This document shows positions 1 to 11,293 of a stretch of DNA of 64,000 nt, in pieces. Below the pieces are notes generated by a model. The model was not told the DNA's origin and did not search any database. It saw nothing but the letters and a program-made list of their open reading frames with translations. Source of the stretch: VRUE01 sp963718775 (GTDB lineage: Bacteria; Actinomycetota; Thermoleophilia; Solirubrobacterales; 70-9). The position numbers and the translations under genes are program-made. Within the stretch, counting starts at the first letter, position 1, and each line of letters starts with the position of its first letter. The stretch covers positions 434,001 to 498,000 of the forward strand of contig OY970377.1 of NCBI GenBank assembly GCA_963718775.1. Reading direction: 5' to 3'.

Positions 1-25
1 CGCCGTTTGAGCTCATCGCCAAAAT

Positions 26-826
<801 letters not shown>

Positions 827-830
<4 letters not shown>

Positions 831-1960
831 CTGGCGCAGCCTAGAGACCGGGAGTTGCGAGCAGCGTTCGGGAATAGATCGCCGACCAGGGAACAGGAGA
901 CGTAGCCGAGCGCCTCCAGGGTCGCCAGGGCAGAGGCAGCCTCGGCGCCGGAGAGGTCGAGGCTGGCGGCGACCGCGTCGCAGGTCTCCTCTCCCCTCTC
1001 CACCGCCGCCAGCACGCGACGCAGCCCTGGCTCCAGGTCGTGGCCGGTTGGGCTCGGCCGTCTGCGACGCCCGGCCCCAGCATCGCGTCGAGCACGTCCT
1101 GGGCGTCGCGAATGAGGCAGGCGCCGCCGGCGAGCAGGTCGTTGGCGCCCGCCGAAGCGCGCGAGTTGACCGGGCCGGGCACAGCGCCCAGGTCGCGACC
1201 GAGGTCCGCGGCTAGATCGGCGGTGATCAGCGACCCCGAGCGCTGCGCCGCCTCGACCACCACCGTCATCCCCGCAAGGGCGGCCATGATCCGGTTGCGG
1301 GCCGGAAAGGTCCAGCGCCAGGCGCCGGTTCCCGGCGGCAGCTCGGAGAGGACGAGACCCTGTTCGGAGATCCGCCGCCAGAGCGAGCGATGCGCGGCCG
1401 GATAGGCGACGTCGGCGCCACAGCCGAGCACGGCGACGGTGAGCCCGGCATCGAGCGCGCCGCGGTGGGCGCAGGCGTCGATGCCGAAGGCGAGCCCGCT
1501 GACGACCAGGAAACCGGCGGCGGCAAGCTCGCGACCCAGCTCACGGGCGATCTCGCGACCGTAGGAGCTGGCCCGCCTGGCGCCGACGACGGTCACTGCG
1601 CCCTCCGGCTCCAGCCGCTCGAGCAGCGCCGGGTCACCGCGCCCGATCAGGGCCCAGGGCGCGTCGGCGGCATCGCGCAGACCGACCGGGAAGCGCGAGT
1701 CGTGGCGACAGCAGGCCCAGCACTGCGCGGCCAGCAGGTCGGCCAAGAGCGTGCGCTCCGGCACCGCCGTCGACCTGGGCAAGGATCTGAGCGGCGACCT
1801 TCGGCGCCGCTGCCGCGGCGAGGTCCTCGTTGGAGAGGCGCAGCAGTTCGGGCGAGCGCGAGCCCGGCGCCCCGGTGGCGATCTTCTCGATGTAGGGCGC
1901 CAGATGGGCGAGCAGCCGCGAGCGGCGCAGGCAGTCGGGGCAGGCTCGCGGCTCGCTCAT
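827..1960 (-). CDS. dprA: DNA-protecting protein DprA (two frame slips)
   Basis: Loads RecA onto incoming single-stranded DNA during natural transformation. The Rossmann-like DprA domain shows VVGARRASSYG, SGLAFGIDACAH, FPARNRIMAAL and SGSLITADLA; a winged-helix C-terminus lies at about 827-1015. The N-terminus starts at the ATG at 1958-1960 (MSEPRACPDCLRRSR), overlapping the comM stop as ATGA. The reading frame jumps near 1790 and again near 1040-1070; both look like single-base errors because the flanking protein is well conserved. N-terminal cysteines (CPDC, CWACC) could bind metal, which is inference. Confidence 0.9.
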
Positions 1961-3455
1961 TCTCGGTCCCTGCGACGCAGCTGCAGCGCCTGGGCCATCT
2001 GCTCGCGGCCGATCGTCTCGGTCGCCGGCAAGGTCGGCGACCGTCTGCGCCAGACGCAGGACGCGGTCGTGGGCGCGGCCGCTGAGCCGGCGCCGCGAGT
2101 AGGAATCGGCGAGCAGCGAGGCGGCGCCCTCGTCGAGCGCGCACTCGCGCACCTCCGCCGGGGTCATCTCGGCGTTGCAGCGGCCCGGCCCGAGGCGGAG
2201 TTCCTGGCGCTCGCGCGCCGCGACGACCCGCTCGCGCACCGTCGCCGACGCCTCACCCGGCGGTCCGCCGATCTCCTCGGCACTGGGCTGGCGGATCGCG
2301 GCGAGGACGTCGATGCGATCGGCGAGCGCGCCGCTGAGCCGGGCCTGGTAGCGCTGCACCGCCAGCGGCGCGCAGCTGCACTCGGGGTCGGCCTCGCCGC
2401 GCCCGCAGGGGCAGGGATTGGCCGCAGCGACGAGCATGAAGCGGCAGGGCAGGTGCCGCCAGGAACCGGCGCGGGCGATCGAGACCCAACCGGTCTCCAG
2501 CGGCGCCCGCAGCGCCTCCAGCGTGTCGCGGCGGAACTCGCAGAGCTCGTCGAGGAAGAGCACGCCGCGATGGGCCAGCGTCGCCTCGCCGGGACTCGGC
2601 GGGTTGCCGCCGCCGACCAGACCGGCCGGACTGACCGTGTGATGCGGGGCCCGGAAGGGCCTGCCTCCAGGCTGGCCACCGCCCAGCCGGCCGCAGGCGC
2701 TGGCGATCCGCGCCACCTCCAGCGCCTCCTCGGCCGCCAGCGGCGGCAGGATCGACGGCAGCCGGCTTGCCGCCAGCGACTTGCCGGCGCCGGGCGGGCC
2801 GACCATCAGCAGGCTGTGGCCGCCGGCCGCGGCGACCTCGAGCGCGTAGCGGAGGTGGCGCTGGCCGCGCAGGTCGGCGAGGTCCGGGGCGCCGCCGTCG
2901 GGACTGAGCCGCAGCGACATCGGCTGCGGCCGCTCCGGCGTCCACTCCCCTGCCGCAAGCGCCGAGAGCTGGCCGAGGCTCTCCAGGCAGATCACCTCGA
3001 TGCCCTCGACCAGCGCCGCCTCGGGGCCGTTCTCGGCCGGCACCACGATCGCCTCGATGCCCGCGCTCGCGCGCCGCCTCGGCGATCGCCAGCACCCCGG
3101 GCACGGGACGAACCGAGCCGTCGAGGGCCAGCTCGCCGACCAGCGCCAGCTTCGGCAGCCGCTCGAGGTCGAGCTGACCGGACGCGGTGAGCAGGGCGGC
3201 GGCGATCGCCAGGTCCAGCCCCGGCCCGGCCTTGCGCAGGCTGGCCGGAGCGAGGTTGGCGACGATCCGCCGCAGCGGGAACTCGAAGCCGCAGTTGACC
3301 AGCGCCGCCCGCACCCGCTCGCGCGCCTCGCGCACCGCGGCGTCGGGCAGGCCGACGACGGAGAAGGCGGGCAGGCCGCGGTGGACGTCGACCTCGACCC
3401 GGACCGGGCGGGCGGAGATGCCGTCGAGGGTGAATGTCTGCGCCGTGGCGAGCAC
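1957..3455 (-). CDS. comM: Mg-chelatase-like AAA+ ATPase ComM/YifB
   Basis: YifB/ComM-family hexameric helicase associated with transformation and branch migration. An N-terminal Lon-like domain (GLPAFSVVGLPDAAVREAR) precedes an AAA+ domain with Walker A GPPGAGKS, Walker B VLFLDELCEF and sensor motif VAAANPCPCGRG, then the C-terminal GRAHDRVLRLAQT helix. I chose the GTG at 3453-3455 because the family begins just before the GLPAF segment. Slips near 3066 (GGGCATCGA context) and near 2020 are single extra bases. It forms a pair with dprA, as commonly seen. Confidence 0.9.
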
Positions 3456-3581
3456 GGAAACCACGCTAGGGAGCCGAATCCGACGCGTGGCGCGCAGGGT
3501 CGCACGGAACAGCGCCATCTAGTCGACGGAAGGCGCGCAGCAACCGAGCGAGCCCGCAATCGCCCCTAGGGTCGGCGCGCG

Positions 3582-3989
3582 ATGACCGTTCAGCGACAGC
3601 GAATCGGCCGCGCCGCCGAGGACCTGGTCGCCGACGCGACTGGCGAGCATCAGGCTGGGAGATCGTCGAGCGCAACGCCCGCACCCGCTTCGGCGAGCTC
3701 GACATCGTCGCCCTCGACGGCCGCACGCTCGTCTTCGTCGAGGTCAAGGCCGGCCGCGAGGACTCCGCCTTCGGCCCCGAGCGCCCGGTCCTCGGCGTCG
3801 ACCGCCGCAAGCAGCAGCGCGTCCGCCGCCTCGCCACCGCCTGGATGGGCGAACGCCGCGACGCGCCTCGCTACGCCGAGATCCGCTTCGACGCCGTCGG
3901 CGTCACCTTCGACCGCGCCGGCCGCGTCGATCGACGTCGAGCACATCCGCGGCAGCGTTCTAGCCGGCGCAGCTCCAGCTGGCGAGTAG
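3582..3989 (+). CDS. YraN/UPF0102 family nuclease-like protein
   Basis: Small protein of the UPF0102 (YraN) family, which has a PD-(D/E)XK nuclease fold and unknown substrate. The family core GELDIVALDGRTLVFVEVK is readable from about 3696, with acidic residues and the ExK pair intact. Starts at ATG 3582 and ends at TAG 3987-3989, overlapping convergently with rnhB by about 30 bp. The frame changes near 3650 and near 3925 (GTCGATCGAC), so the continuous product is reconstructed. It commonly sits between rnhB and comM, as here. Confidence 0.8.
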   Translation: MTVQRQRIGRAAEDLVADATGEHQAGRSSSATPAPASASSTSSPSTAARSSSSRSRPAARTPPSAPSARSSASTAASSSASAASPPPGWANAATRLATPRSASTPSASPSTAPAASIDVEHIRGSVLAGAAPAGE

Positions 3990-4641
3990 GCGACCGACTG
4001 GAACGAGCGCCGGTGCAGGGGCGAGATGCCGATCCGCTCGATCGCCTCGCGGTGCTCGGGGGTCGAGTAGCCGACGTGCTCCTCGAAGCCCCAGCCGGGG
4101 TGGTCGCGGCCGGCGCCGTGCATGTAGCGGTCGCGGGTCACCTTGGCGATCACCGAGGCGGCGGCGATCGCGGCGCTGGTGCCGTCGCCTTCGATCACGG
4201 CCCGGTGCGGCACCGTGCAGTCGCGCAGCGAGAAGCCGTCGACCAGGCAGGTCGCCTCCGCGCCGGGCCGCAGCCGTTCCAGCGCGCTGGCCAAGCGCTT
4301 CGATGTTGGTCACGTGCAGGCCGCGATCGTCGATCCCGCGGGCGCAGCGGACGACGACGCTGACCCGCTCGGCGGCGCGCAGCACGCAGGGGAAGAGCTC
4401 CGCCCGCTTCTCGGCGTTCATCTGCTTGGAGTCGTGCAGGCCGGCGAGGGCGCGGCGGTCGGCGTGGGAGAGCGTCTCGTAGTCGATCAGCACCGCGGCG
4501 GCGACCAGCGGGCCGGCGAGGCAGCCGCGCCCGGCCTCGTCGGCACCGGCGACGAGGCGGCGTGCCGAGGCCGCGGTCGAAGGCGAAGAGCCGCCGCGTC
4601 CGCGCCAGCCGGCGCTGGTGGGCCTTGCCCCCGACGGGCCC
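3960..4641 (-). CDS. rnhB: Ribonuclease HII
   Basis: Removes ribonucleotides from DNA and RNA primers. The catalytic motif GADEAGRGCLAGPLVAAAV lies near 4540, followed by DSKQMNAEKRAELF, the ASVIAKVTRDRYM segment and the C-terminal HRRSFQ. Frame slips near 4568 and 4285 split it, and a third near the end leaves two possible stops (3960 favoured because the other runs far into yraN antisense). No clear ATG or GTG is visible after the lepB stop, so the start is approximate. Confidence 0.82.
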
Positions 4642-4650
4642 GGCTGGCTC

Positions 4651-5250
4651 TTAGAAGACGCCGACGCGGTCTGGGGGCCAGTAGGTGGCAAAGGCCTTGC
4701 CGATGATCCAGTCGCGGGGGACGGGGCCCCAGAAGCGGCTGTCGTCGCTTTCGCCACGGTTGTCGCCCATCATGAAGTAGTGGTCGGGTGGAATGGTGAT
4801 CTGCTTCGGCAGATTGCAGGCCGGCAGCGTGCCGCAGGGCCGGATGAAGGACTCGTCGGCTCTTCTCGACGCCGTTGACGACCGGGTGGCCGTTGCGGAC
4901 GCTGAGCGTGTCGCCGGGGCCGGCGACGATCCGCTTGATGAAGTTCTGGTCCGACTCGCCGGCGGTCGGCTGCGGGCAGGGCATGCCGACGTCGATCGGC
5001 TGGCGGGCGCCGATCGTCTTGCCACAGCGGGCGGGCTGGAATCGGCGCCGGCCGGCGGGTGGAAGACGACGATGTCGCCGATCCCAGGGTCGGTGAAGTG
5101 GTAGAGGAAGCGGTTGACGAGCACGCGCTGGCCGACGTCGAGGGTCGGCTCCATCGACTGCGAGGGGATCTGGTAGGGCTTGATCAGCCAGGCCTGGATC
5201 GCCAGCGCCAGGCCCAGGGCCAGGGCGACGATGACGACCAGCTCGACCAA
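4651..5250 (-). CDS. lepB: Signal peptidase I
   Basis: Membrane-bound serine protease that removes Sec/Tat signal peptides. An N-terminal transmembrane helix (LVVIVALALGLALAIQAWLI) is followed by PSQSMEPTL carrying the nucleophile Ser, FIKRIVAGPGD carrying the general-base Lys, and the family box MGDNRGESDDSRFWGP. A TTG at 5250 is the likely start; a slightly earlier start in the same frame is possible. Frame slips near 5035 and 4861 (AAG followed by an extra A) are bridged here. It follows rplS closely and precedes rnhB, the usual order. Confidence 0.9.
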   Translation of the reverse strand: MVELVVIVALALGLALAIQAWLIKPYQIPSQSMEPTLDVGQRVLVNRFLYHFTDPGIGDIVVFHPPAGADSSPPAVARRSAPASRSTSACPARSRPPASRTRTSSSGSSPAPATRSASATATRSSTASRRADESFIRPCGTLPACNLPKQITIPPDHYFMMGDNRGESDDSRFWGPVPRDWIIGKAFATYWPPDRVGVF

Positions 5251-5288
5251 CCCGCCGCCACGACTCTTCGGCTTCGGGATCGAAGGGT

Positions 5289-5987
5289 TCAGGCCGAGTC
5301 CTCGCCGGAGTCGTCGGACTTCTTGTCCGGCGACTCATCCTCGGCATCCTCCGCCGCGGCGTTGTCCTCGGTCTCCCCCGCCTCGGGCGCCTCGGCGTCC
5401 GTGCCCTCATCAGCTTCACCGCTCACCTCCGCGGTTGCCTCCGCCTCAGTCCCCCCTGCTGCCTCGGGGGCGCTCTCTACCGCCTCAGGCGCCTCGTCAG
5501 TCTCAGCGGCGTCGGGGCCCTCAGCCTCAGGAGTCTCAGTCTGCGCCGCTGCGTCTTCCTCGGCTTGGCTAACGCCCTCGGCGTCAACCGCCTCGGGCTC
5601 CGCAGCCGCAGTCGGCGCAGAGATCAGCTCCTCGTCGATGCCCCAGCGCCGCTCGGCAACTCGCGCTGCCTTGCCGATCCGGCCGCGCAGGTAGTAGAGC
5701 TTCGCCCGGCGCACGTCGCCGCGGGCGGCGATCTCGAGTTTCTCGATCTTCGGCGAGTGCAGCGGAAAGGTTCGCTCGACGCCGACGCCGAAGGACTGCT
5801 TGCGGACGGTGAAGGTCTCGCGCACGCCGGAGCCCTGACGCCGCAGGACGATTCCCTCGAAGACCTGGGTGCGGCGGCGGGTGCCCTCGACGACCTGGAA
5901 GTGGACGCGCACGCGATCGCCAGGATCAAAGGAAGGGAGACCCTTCCTCAGTTGACTGCGCTCGATGTCGTCGATGACGCTGCTCAT
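5289..5987 (-). CDS. rplS: 50S ribosomal protein L19 with long acidic tail
   Basis: Residues 1-115 are a standard L19 (FDPGDRVRVHFQVVEG, FEGIVLRRQGSG, FPLHSPKIEKLEI, KLYYLRGRIGKAARV). About 115 further residues follow, almost entirely Glu, Asp, Ala, Pro and Ser, with no hydrophobic core and a net strong negative charge. Bacterial L19 is normally about 115-120 residues, so the tail doubles the protein. The codon pattern is uninterrupted and the stop falls 38 bp before the lepB start, so the extension is probably real. Confidence 0.95.
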   Translation of the reverse strand: MSSVIDDIERSQLRKGLPSFDPGDRVRVHFQVVEGTRRRTQVFEGIVLRRQGSGVRETFTVRKQSFGVGVERTFPLHSPKIEKLEIAARGDVRRAKLYYLRGRIGKAARVAERRWGIDEELISAPTAAAEPEAVDAEGVSQAEEDAAAQTETPEAEGPDAAETDEAPEAVESAPEAAGGTEAEATAEVSGEADEGTDAEAPEAGETEDNAAAEDAEDESPDKKSDDSGEDSA

Positions 5988-6042
5988 GCGAAAAAAGACC
6001 GCCGGGCCCGGGCAGGGCGCCGCGCGGTGCGGGCAATCGTAC

Positions 6043-6720
6043 CTACTCGGGGTCTTTTTCGAACTGCTCGGCTCGCGCCCGGCTCTGCTCGGCCCGCCAG
6101 AGCCGCACCCGCTCGTGGTCGCCGGAGAGCAGCACGTCCGGCACTCCCCAGCCCCGGTACTCGGCCGGACGGGTGTAGTGCGGGTACTCGGGCATGCCCT
6201 CGAGCAGCTGGCTGAACGACTCCTCGACTGCGCTGTGCTCGTGCCCGAGCGCCCCCGGCAGCTTGCGCATCACCACGTCGGCGAGCACCATCGCCGGCAG
6301 CTCGCCACCGGCCAGCACGTAGCGCCCGATCGAGACCTCGTCGTCGGCGAAGTGCTCGTGCACCCGCTCGTCGAACCCCTCGTAGCGCCCGCAGAGCAAC
6401 GCCACGTGCGGCTCCTGCGTCAGCTCGTCGGCCAGCTCGTCGTCGAGCAACCGCCCCGTCGGCGAGAGCAGCACCACCCGAGGCTTCTCCTCGTTCGGAT
6501 AGGCGGCTTGCAGCGCCGCATCGACCACGTCGACCCGGAGGACCATCCCAGCCCCGCCCCCATACGGCGAATCGTCAACCTGCCCGGCACTCAGCGGAGT
6601 CGTGTCGCGGTAGTTGAAGAGACGAAGCTCGTTGCCCTGCGCCAGCGCGTTCTGCACCGACCGCTGCGACCGAAACCAGTCGAACGCCTCGGGAAAGAGA
6701 GAGAAGATGTCGAGTCTCAT
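6043..6720 (-). CDS. trmD: tRNA (guanine-N1)-methyltransferase TrmD
   Basis: Methylates G37 next to the anticodon and so maintains reading frame. The trefoil-knot SAM site is visible (LLCGRYEGFDERV, SIGRYVLAGGELPAMVL), with DSPYGGGAGMV near residue 50. ATG at 6718-6720 starts directly at the edge of a 113-nt palindrome (6721-6833), and its likely Shine-Dalgarno AGGA lies inside the palindrome arm. The neighbour expected between khpA and trmD, rimM, is missing; only the palindrome separates them. Confidence 0.97.
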   Translation of the reverse strand: MRLDIFSLFPEAFDWFRSQRSVQNALAQGNELRLFNYRDTTPLSAGQVDDSPYGGGAGMVLRVDVVDAALQAAYPNEEKPRVVLLSPTGRLLDDELADELTQEPHVALLCGRYEGFDERVHEHFADDEVSIGRYVLAGGELPAMVLADVVMRKLPGALGHEHSAVEESFSQLLEGMPEYPHYTRPAEYRGWGVPDVLLSGDHERVRLWRAEQSRARAEQFEKDPE

Positions 6721-6833
6721 AGCGGAATCCTGGTGGGGGTGAAGCGTCTTGTACTTTTTCGCGGCTCACCCTCGGGCGCCAGCGAAATTCCGCTTCTCGA
6801 AAAGTTAAGCGAAACCCCCGCCAGGATTCCGCT
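6721..6833 (+). repeat. Family A palindromic element, copy A1
   Basis: A 113-nt imperfect palindrome that fills the khpA-trmD gap. Outer arms 6721-6740 and 6814-6833 are complementary over 20 bp with one mismatch. The conserved core reads CTTGTACTTTTTCG (6748-6761), GGGCGCCAGC (6773-6782) and CGAAAAGTTAAGCG (6798-6811). In the mRNA sense the 3' arm contains the trmD Shine-Dalgarno. Same family as copies at 16066, 17265, 34458, 41363 and 41719. Confidence 0.9.
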
Positions 6834-6841
6834 TACCGACC

Positions 6842-7072
6842 TCAGTCCAGTATGTCGACGATGACCCGACGGTCGAGCCGCACCGCCGCAGCCTTGGCGA
6901 TCGTCCGAATCGCGTTGGCAACCCGGCCGCCCTTGCCGATCACGCGCCCGAGATCATCCTCGGCGACGGTGATCTCGTAGACGAGGTCGCCGTCCTCTTC
7001 GAGCTCCTCGACGACGACAGCGGCGGGGTCCTCGACCAGCGACTTGACGAGGAACTCGAGGAGCTCCGTCAT
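6842..7072 (-). CDS. khpA: KH-domain RNA-binding protein (KhpA type)
   Basis: A 76-residue single KH domain protein of the KhpA/YlqC family. The KH core VIGKGGRVANAIRTIAKA carries the GxxG loop (GKGG). It lies between rpsP and trmD, the standard location, and ends 8 nt before the family A palindrome. In other bacteria the family binds RNA with KhpB; here that role is inferred from family only. Confidence 0.93.
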   Translation of the reverse strand: MTELLEFLVKSLVEDPAAVVVEELEEDGDLVYEITVAEDDLGRVIGKGGRVANAIRTIAKAAAVRLDRRVIVDILD

Positions 7073-7075
7073 CGA

Positions 7076-7330
7076 CTAGCTACCTGAGGCGCGAATGCCC
7101 TTGGTGCGCAGCAGCGTGGCGACCGTCTCCGAGGGCTGAGCGCCGTGCTCGAGCCAGTGCTTGGCACGCTCCTCGTCGAACTCGATCGTCGAGGGCTCGG
7201 TCTGCGGGTTGTAGCGACCGATCGTCTCGATCGTGCGCCCGTCACGCGGGGAGCGCTTGTCGGCGACGACGATCCGCCAGATCGGGTTCTTCTTCGAGCC
7301 GACGCGTCTTAGTCTGATTCGGACTGCCAT
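7076..7330 (-). CDS. rpsP: 30S ribosomal protein S16
   Basis: MAVRIRLRRVGSKKNPIWRI is the S16 N-terminus, followed by DKRSPRDGRTIETIGRYNP. I chose the ATG at 7328-7330 rather than an upstream in-frame start because it matches the conserved beginning of the family. Its stop is 3 nt before the khpA start, consistent with one transcript. Length of 84 residues is usual. Confidence 0.96.
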   Translation of the reverse strand: MAVRIRLRRVGSKKNPIWRIVVADKRSPRDGRTIETIGRYNPQTEPSTIEFDEERAKHWLEHGAQPSETVATLLRTKGIRASGS

Positions 7331-7343
7331 TGGACGCGGCAGA

Positions 7344-8711
<1,368 letters not shown>

Positions 8712-8733
8712 TGGGCTGAGCTTAAGGCAGGGG

Positions 8734-8778
8734 TGAGTTCGTGGTTAGTCGCGGTATACGCGAAAAAACACGAAGTCA
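8734..8778 (+). repeat. Family B palindrome, copy B1
   Basis: A 45-nt hairpin with arms TGAGTTCGTG (8734-8743) and CACGAAGTCA (8769-8778) and a loop containing the smaller palindrome CGCGGTATACGCG. A second 45-nt copy lies at 38546-38590 in the same orientation. The TGA stop of ftsY (complement of 8776-8778) sits in one arm. Confidence 0.75.
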
Positions 8779-9774
8779 GCCTTCGGCGAGGAGGGCGTTG
8801 GCGAAGTCGGTGGGGTCGAAGGGGCGCAGGTCCTCGAGCGTCTCTCCGGTGCCGATCAGCTTGACGGGGATGCCTAGCTCGTCGGCGATGGCGAGGACGA
8901 TGCCGCCCTTGGCGGTGCCGTCGAGCTTGGTGAGGACGACACCGTCGACCTCGGCGGCCTCGGCGAAGACCTTCGCCTGGCGCAGGCCGTTCTGGCCGGT
9001 GGTGGCGTCGATCGAGAGCAGGGTCTCGTGCGGGGCGCCGGGGAGCTGCTTGGCGATCACCCGGCGCACCTTGGCCAGCTCGTCCATCAGGTTGCTCTGG
9101 GTGTGCAGACGGCCGGCGGTGTCGACGATGACGATGTCGGCGCCGCGGGCACGGGCGGCGGCGATCGCGTCGAAGGCGACGGCGCCGGGGTCGCCGCCCT
9201 CCGCCGAGCGGACCAGTTCCGCTCCGGACCGCTCCGCCCACTCGGCGAGCTGCTCCGCCGCGGCGGCGCGGTAGGTGTCGGCGGCGCCGAGCACGACCGA
9301 GAGGCCGAACTCCTTGGAGAGGTGCCAGGCGATCTTGCCGATCGTCGTCGTCTTGCCGGTGCCGTTGACGCCGACCATCAGCAGCACCGCCGGTTCGCCG
9401 CTGAGGTCGATCGGCGCCCGCGCGGTCGAGGCCACCTCGGCGAGGATCTCGATCAGGCGGGCGCGCACCGCCTCGCCGTCGGCCGTGACCTTGCCGGCCT
9501 CGACCTCGTGCTCGAGCCGCTCGACCACCTTGGCCGTCGTCGGCGCCCCGGTGTCGGCGAGGATCAGCGCCTCCTCGAGCCGCTCCCAGGTCTCGTCGTC
9601 GATGCGCTCGAAGAGACTGGCCGAGATCTCCTCGGTCAGCGCCTGGCGGCTCTTCGAGAGACTCTCGCGCAGACGGCGGAAAACGCCGCGGCGCTGCCCG
9701 GGGTCTTCAGCCGCCGAGGCGTTCGCGCTCACGCGCGAACCGAGGTCGAGTATCTCCTGCCAGCTGGTCGCCAT
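8776..9774 (-). CDS. ftsY: SRP receptor FtsY
   Basis: Membrane-associated GTPase partner of Ffh. P-loop GVNGTGKTTTIGKIA, ADTYRAAAAEQL, VDTAGRLHTQSNLMDEL, TKLDGTAKGG and the C-terminal GTGETLEDLRPF are all present in order; the acidic A domain is essentially absent, as in short actinobacterial FtsY. 332 residues and intact. Its ATG at 9774 lies 68 bp inside the downstream end of the acyltransferase reading frame, on the same strand. Confidence 0.96.
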   Translation of the reverse strand: MATSWQEILDLGSRVSANASAAEDPGQRRGVFRRLRESLSKSRQALTEEISASLFERIDDETWERLEEALILADTGAPTTAKVVERLEHEVEAGKVTADGEAVRARLIEILAEVASTARAPIDLSGEPAVLLMVGVNGTGKTTTIGKIAWHLSKEFGLSVVLGAADTYRAAAAEQLAEWAERSGAELVRSAEGGDPGAVAFDAIAAARARGADIVIVDTAGRLHTQSNLMDELAKVRRVIAKQLPGAPHETLLSIDATTGQNGLRQAKVFAEAAEVDGVVLTKLDGTAKGGIVLAIADELGIPVKLIGTGETLEDLRPFDPTDFANALLAEG

Positions 9775-11200
9775 GGGATTTGCCGTCGGAGGCTATCCGG
9801 GCGGCGGCGAGGAGCTCCTCCACGGCCTCGCGGAGGTAGGCGGAGATGCGTTCGAGGTCGGGCATCGAGGCGCGGTCGGCGAGCAGGCCGAAGTTGACCT
9901 GGCCGTTGTAGCTGATGATCGCTATCGCCAGCGCGTGGCGGCGGGCGAGGAAGCCGATCGGGAAGACGCCCTCGAGCTCGCGGCCAAGGATGTAGAAGGG
10001 GATCTGCGGGCCCGGGAAGTTGGTGACGAGGAGGTTGAAGAGACGGGTCGAGAAGTTGATCGCCGCGGTCGGCGCGAGCAGCAGCGGCGGAGCGAAGTCG
10101 CGGAACCAGTCGTTGAGCCCCCAGATCGCTTCCGCGCCCAGCGGCTGCTTGGAGGACTTCAGCTCCTCCATCGCCACGTGCACGGCATTGAGGCGCTCGA
10201 CCGGATCGGCGATGCCGACCGGCAGCGGGCCCCGCATCGCGGTCAATTTGTTGCCCAGCTCACCCTGCTCGTTGACGGTGCGGATCGAGACCGGCACCAG
10301 CGCCTTCAGCTCCATCCCCTCGGTGGAGACTTCGCGATCGTGCAGCCAGCGACGCAGGGCGCCGGCGGTGGCGGCGAGGATCACGTCGTTGACCGTCACG
10401 CCAAGGGCGTTCTTGATCAGCTTGAAGTCATCGAGCGTGAAGCCCGCCCAGGAGAAGCTGCGCGCGGGCCCGATCTCGACGTTGAGCGGCACCTTCGGCG
10501 CCGGTCGAGCCAGGTTCCAGGTCACCTCCCAGAGGCCGGCGACGCCGTCGGCGGCACGTTTGCGGGCCCGCCCCGGCTGACGCGCCGCTTTGCCGAGCCA
10601 GCGGGCCATCCGTCGCACGGTTTCCCAGATGCCGCCCACGGCGCGGGCGAGCAGGGTGAGCGAGGAGGGCGACTTCTGGGCGCTCCAAGGCTGCTCGTCG
10701 CCGATCGGCTTCGCGTCGGGCTCGACGTCGAAGAGCAGCGTGCCGATGTCGACGGCCGAGAAGCCGTCGGCGAGCGCGTGGTGGGTCTTGTAGACGATCG
10801 CGAAGCGCTCGTCCTCGAAGCCCTCGACCAGCACCAGCTCCCAGAGCGGACTGCGAACGATCGAGCGGCGGCGAGAGGACCTCGCCGACCAAGTCGTGGA
10901 ACTGGGTGTCGTCGCCGGGAGGCGGCAGGCTCACCCGTCGCAGGTGGTTGGCGAGGTCGAAGTCGGCGATCGTCGACCCAGAAGGGGGTGCCGAGCCGCA
11001 GCGGCGGGAAGACGAGTCGCTGGCGCAGGCGCGGCAGCAGGTGGACCCGGGTGCGAATGTGGGCGACGAAGTCCTCGTGGGCGGGCGGGTCGCCCAGCGC
11101 ACATCAGCACGGCGCCGATCGCCATGTGCCCGTTGGACTTCTCGTTGACCAGGAATGACGTATCGAACGACGTCAGCCTGTCCATGTGGCGTTGCGCCAC
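9707..11200 (-). CDS. WS/DGAT-type acyltransferase (two frame slips)
   Basis: Wax ester synthase/diacylglycerol acyltransferase family, which condenses acyl-CoA with diacylglycerol or fatty alcohol for storage lipid. The catalytic HHxxxDG motif appears as THHALADGFSAVD, followed by the family C-terminal segments VNDVILAATAGALRRWL, SIRTVNEQGELGNKLTAM and NFPGPQIPFYILG. The start is a GTG at 11198-11200 with a strong AAAGGAGGG upstream. The frame shifts near 11050 and near 10850. It is wedged between smc and ftsY, which are normally adjacent. Confidence 0.85.
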
Positions 11201-11203
11201 AGT

Positions 11204-11212
11204 CCCTCCTTT
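11204..11212 (-). promoter_or_regulatory. Strong Shine-Dalgarno of the acyltransferase
   Basis: On the minus strand AAAGGAGGG lies a few nucleotides before a GTG at 11200. It is one of the clearest ribosome binding sites in the window and decides the start of the WS/DGAT gene. Confidence 0.8.
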
Positions 11213-11254
11213 CGTACCCCGCGAACAGCGTAGCGGGGTCCCTGCTCAGGAACG

Positions 11255-11277
11255 TTCTGCTTTCTTTAAGCGCAGAA
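11255..11277 (-). other. Small hairpin downstream of smc
   Basis: TTCTGC and GCAGAA form a 6-bp stem around an 11-nt loop, 16 bp past the smc stop. There is no U-tract, so it is at best a weak transcription end signal or processing site. Confidence 0.3.
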
Positions 11278-11293
11278 GGGCGGCTAGAAGGGT

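Noticed and set aside
6721..6833. Family A elements as classical rho-independent terminators
   Set aside because: The T-run is in the middle of the stem rather than after a GC stem, and copies occur in both orientations relative to the upstream gene.
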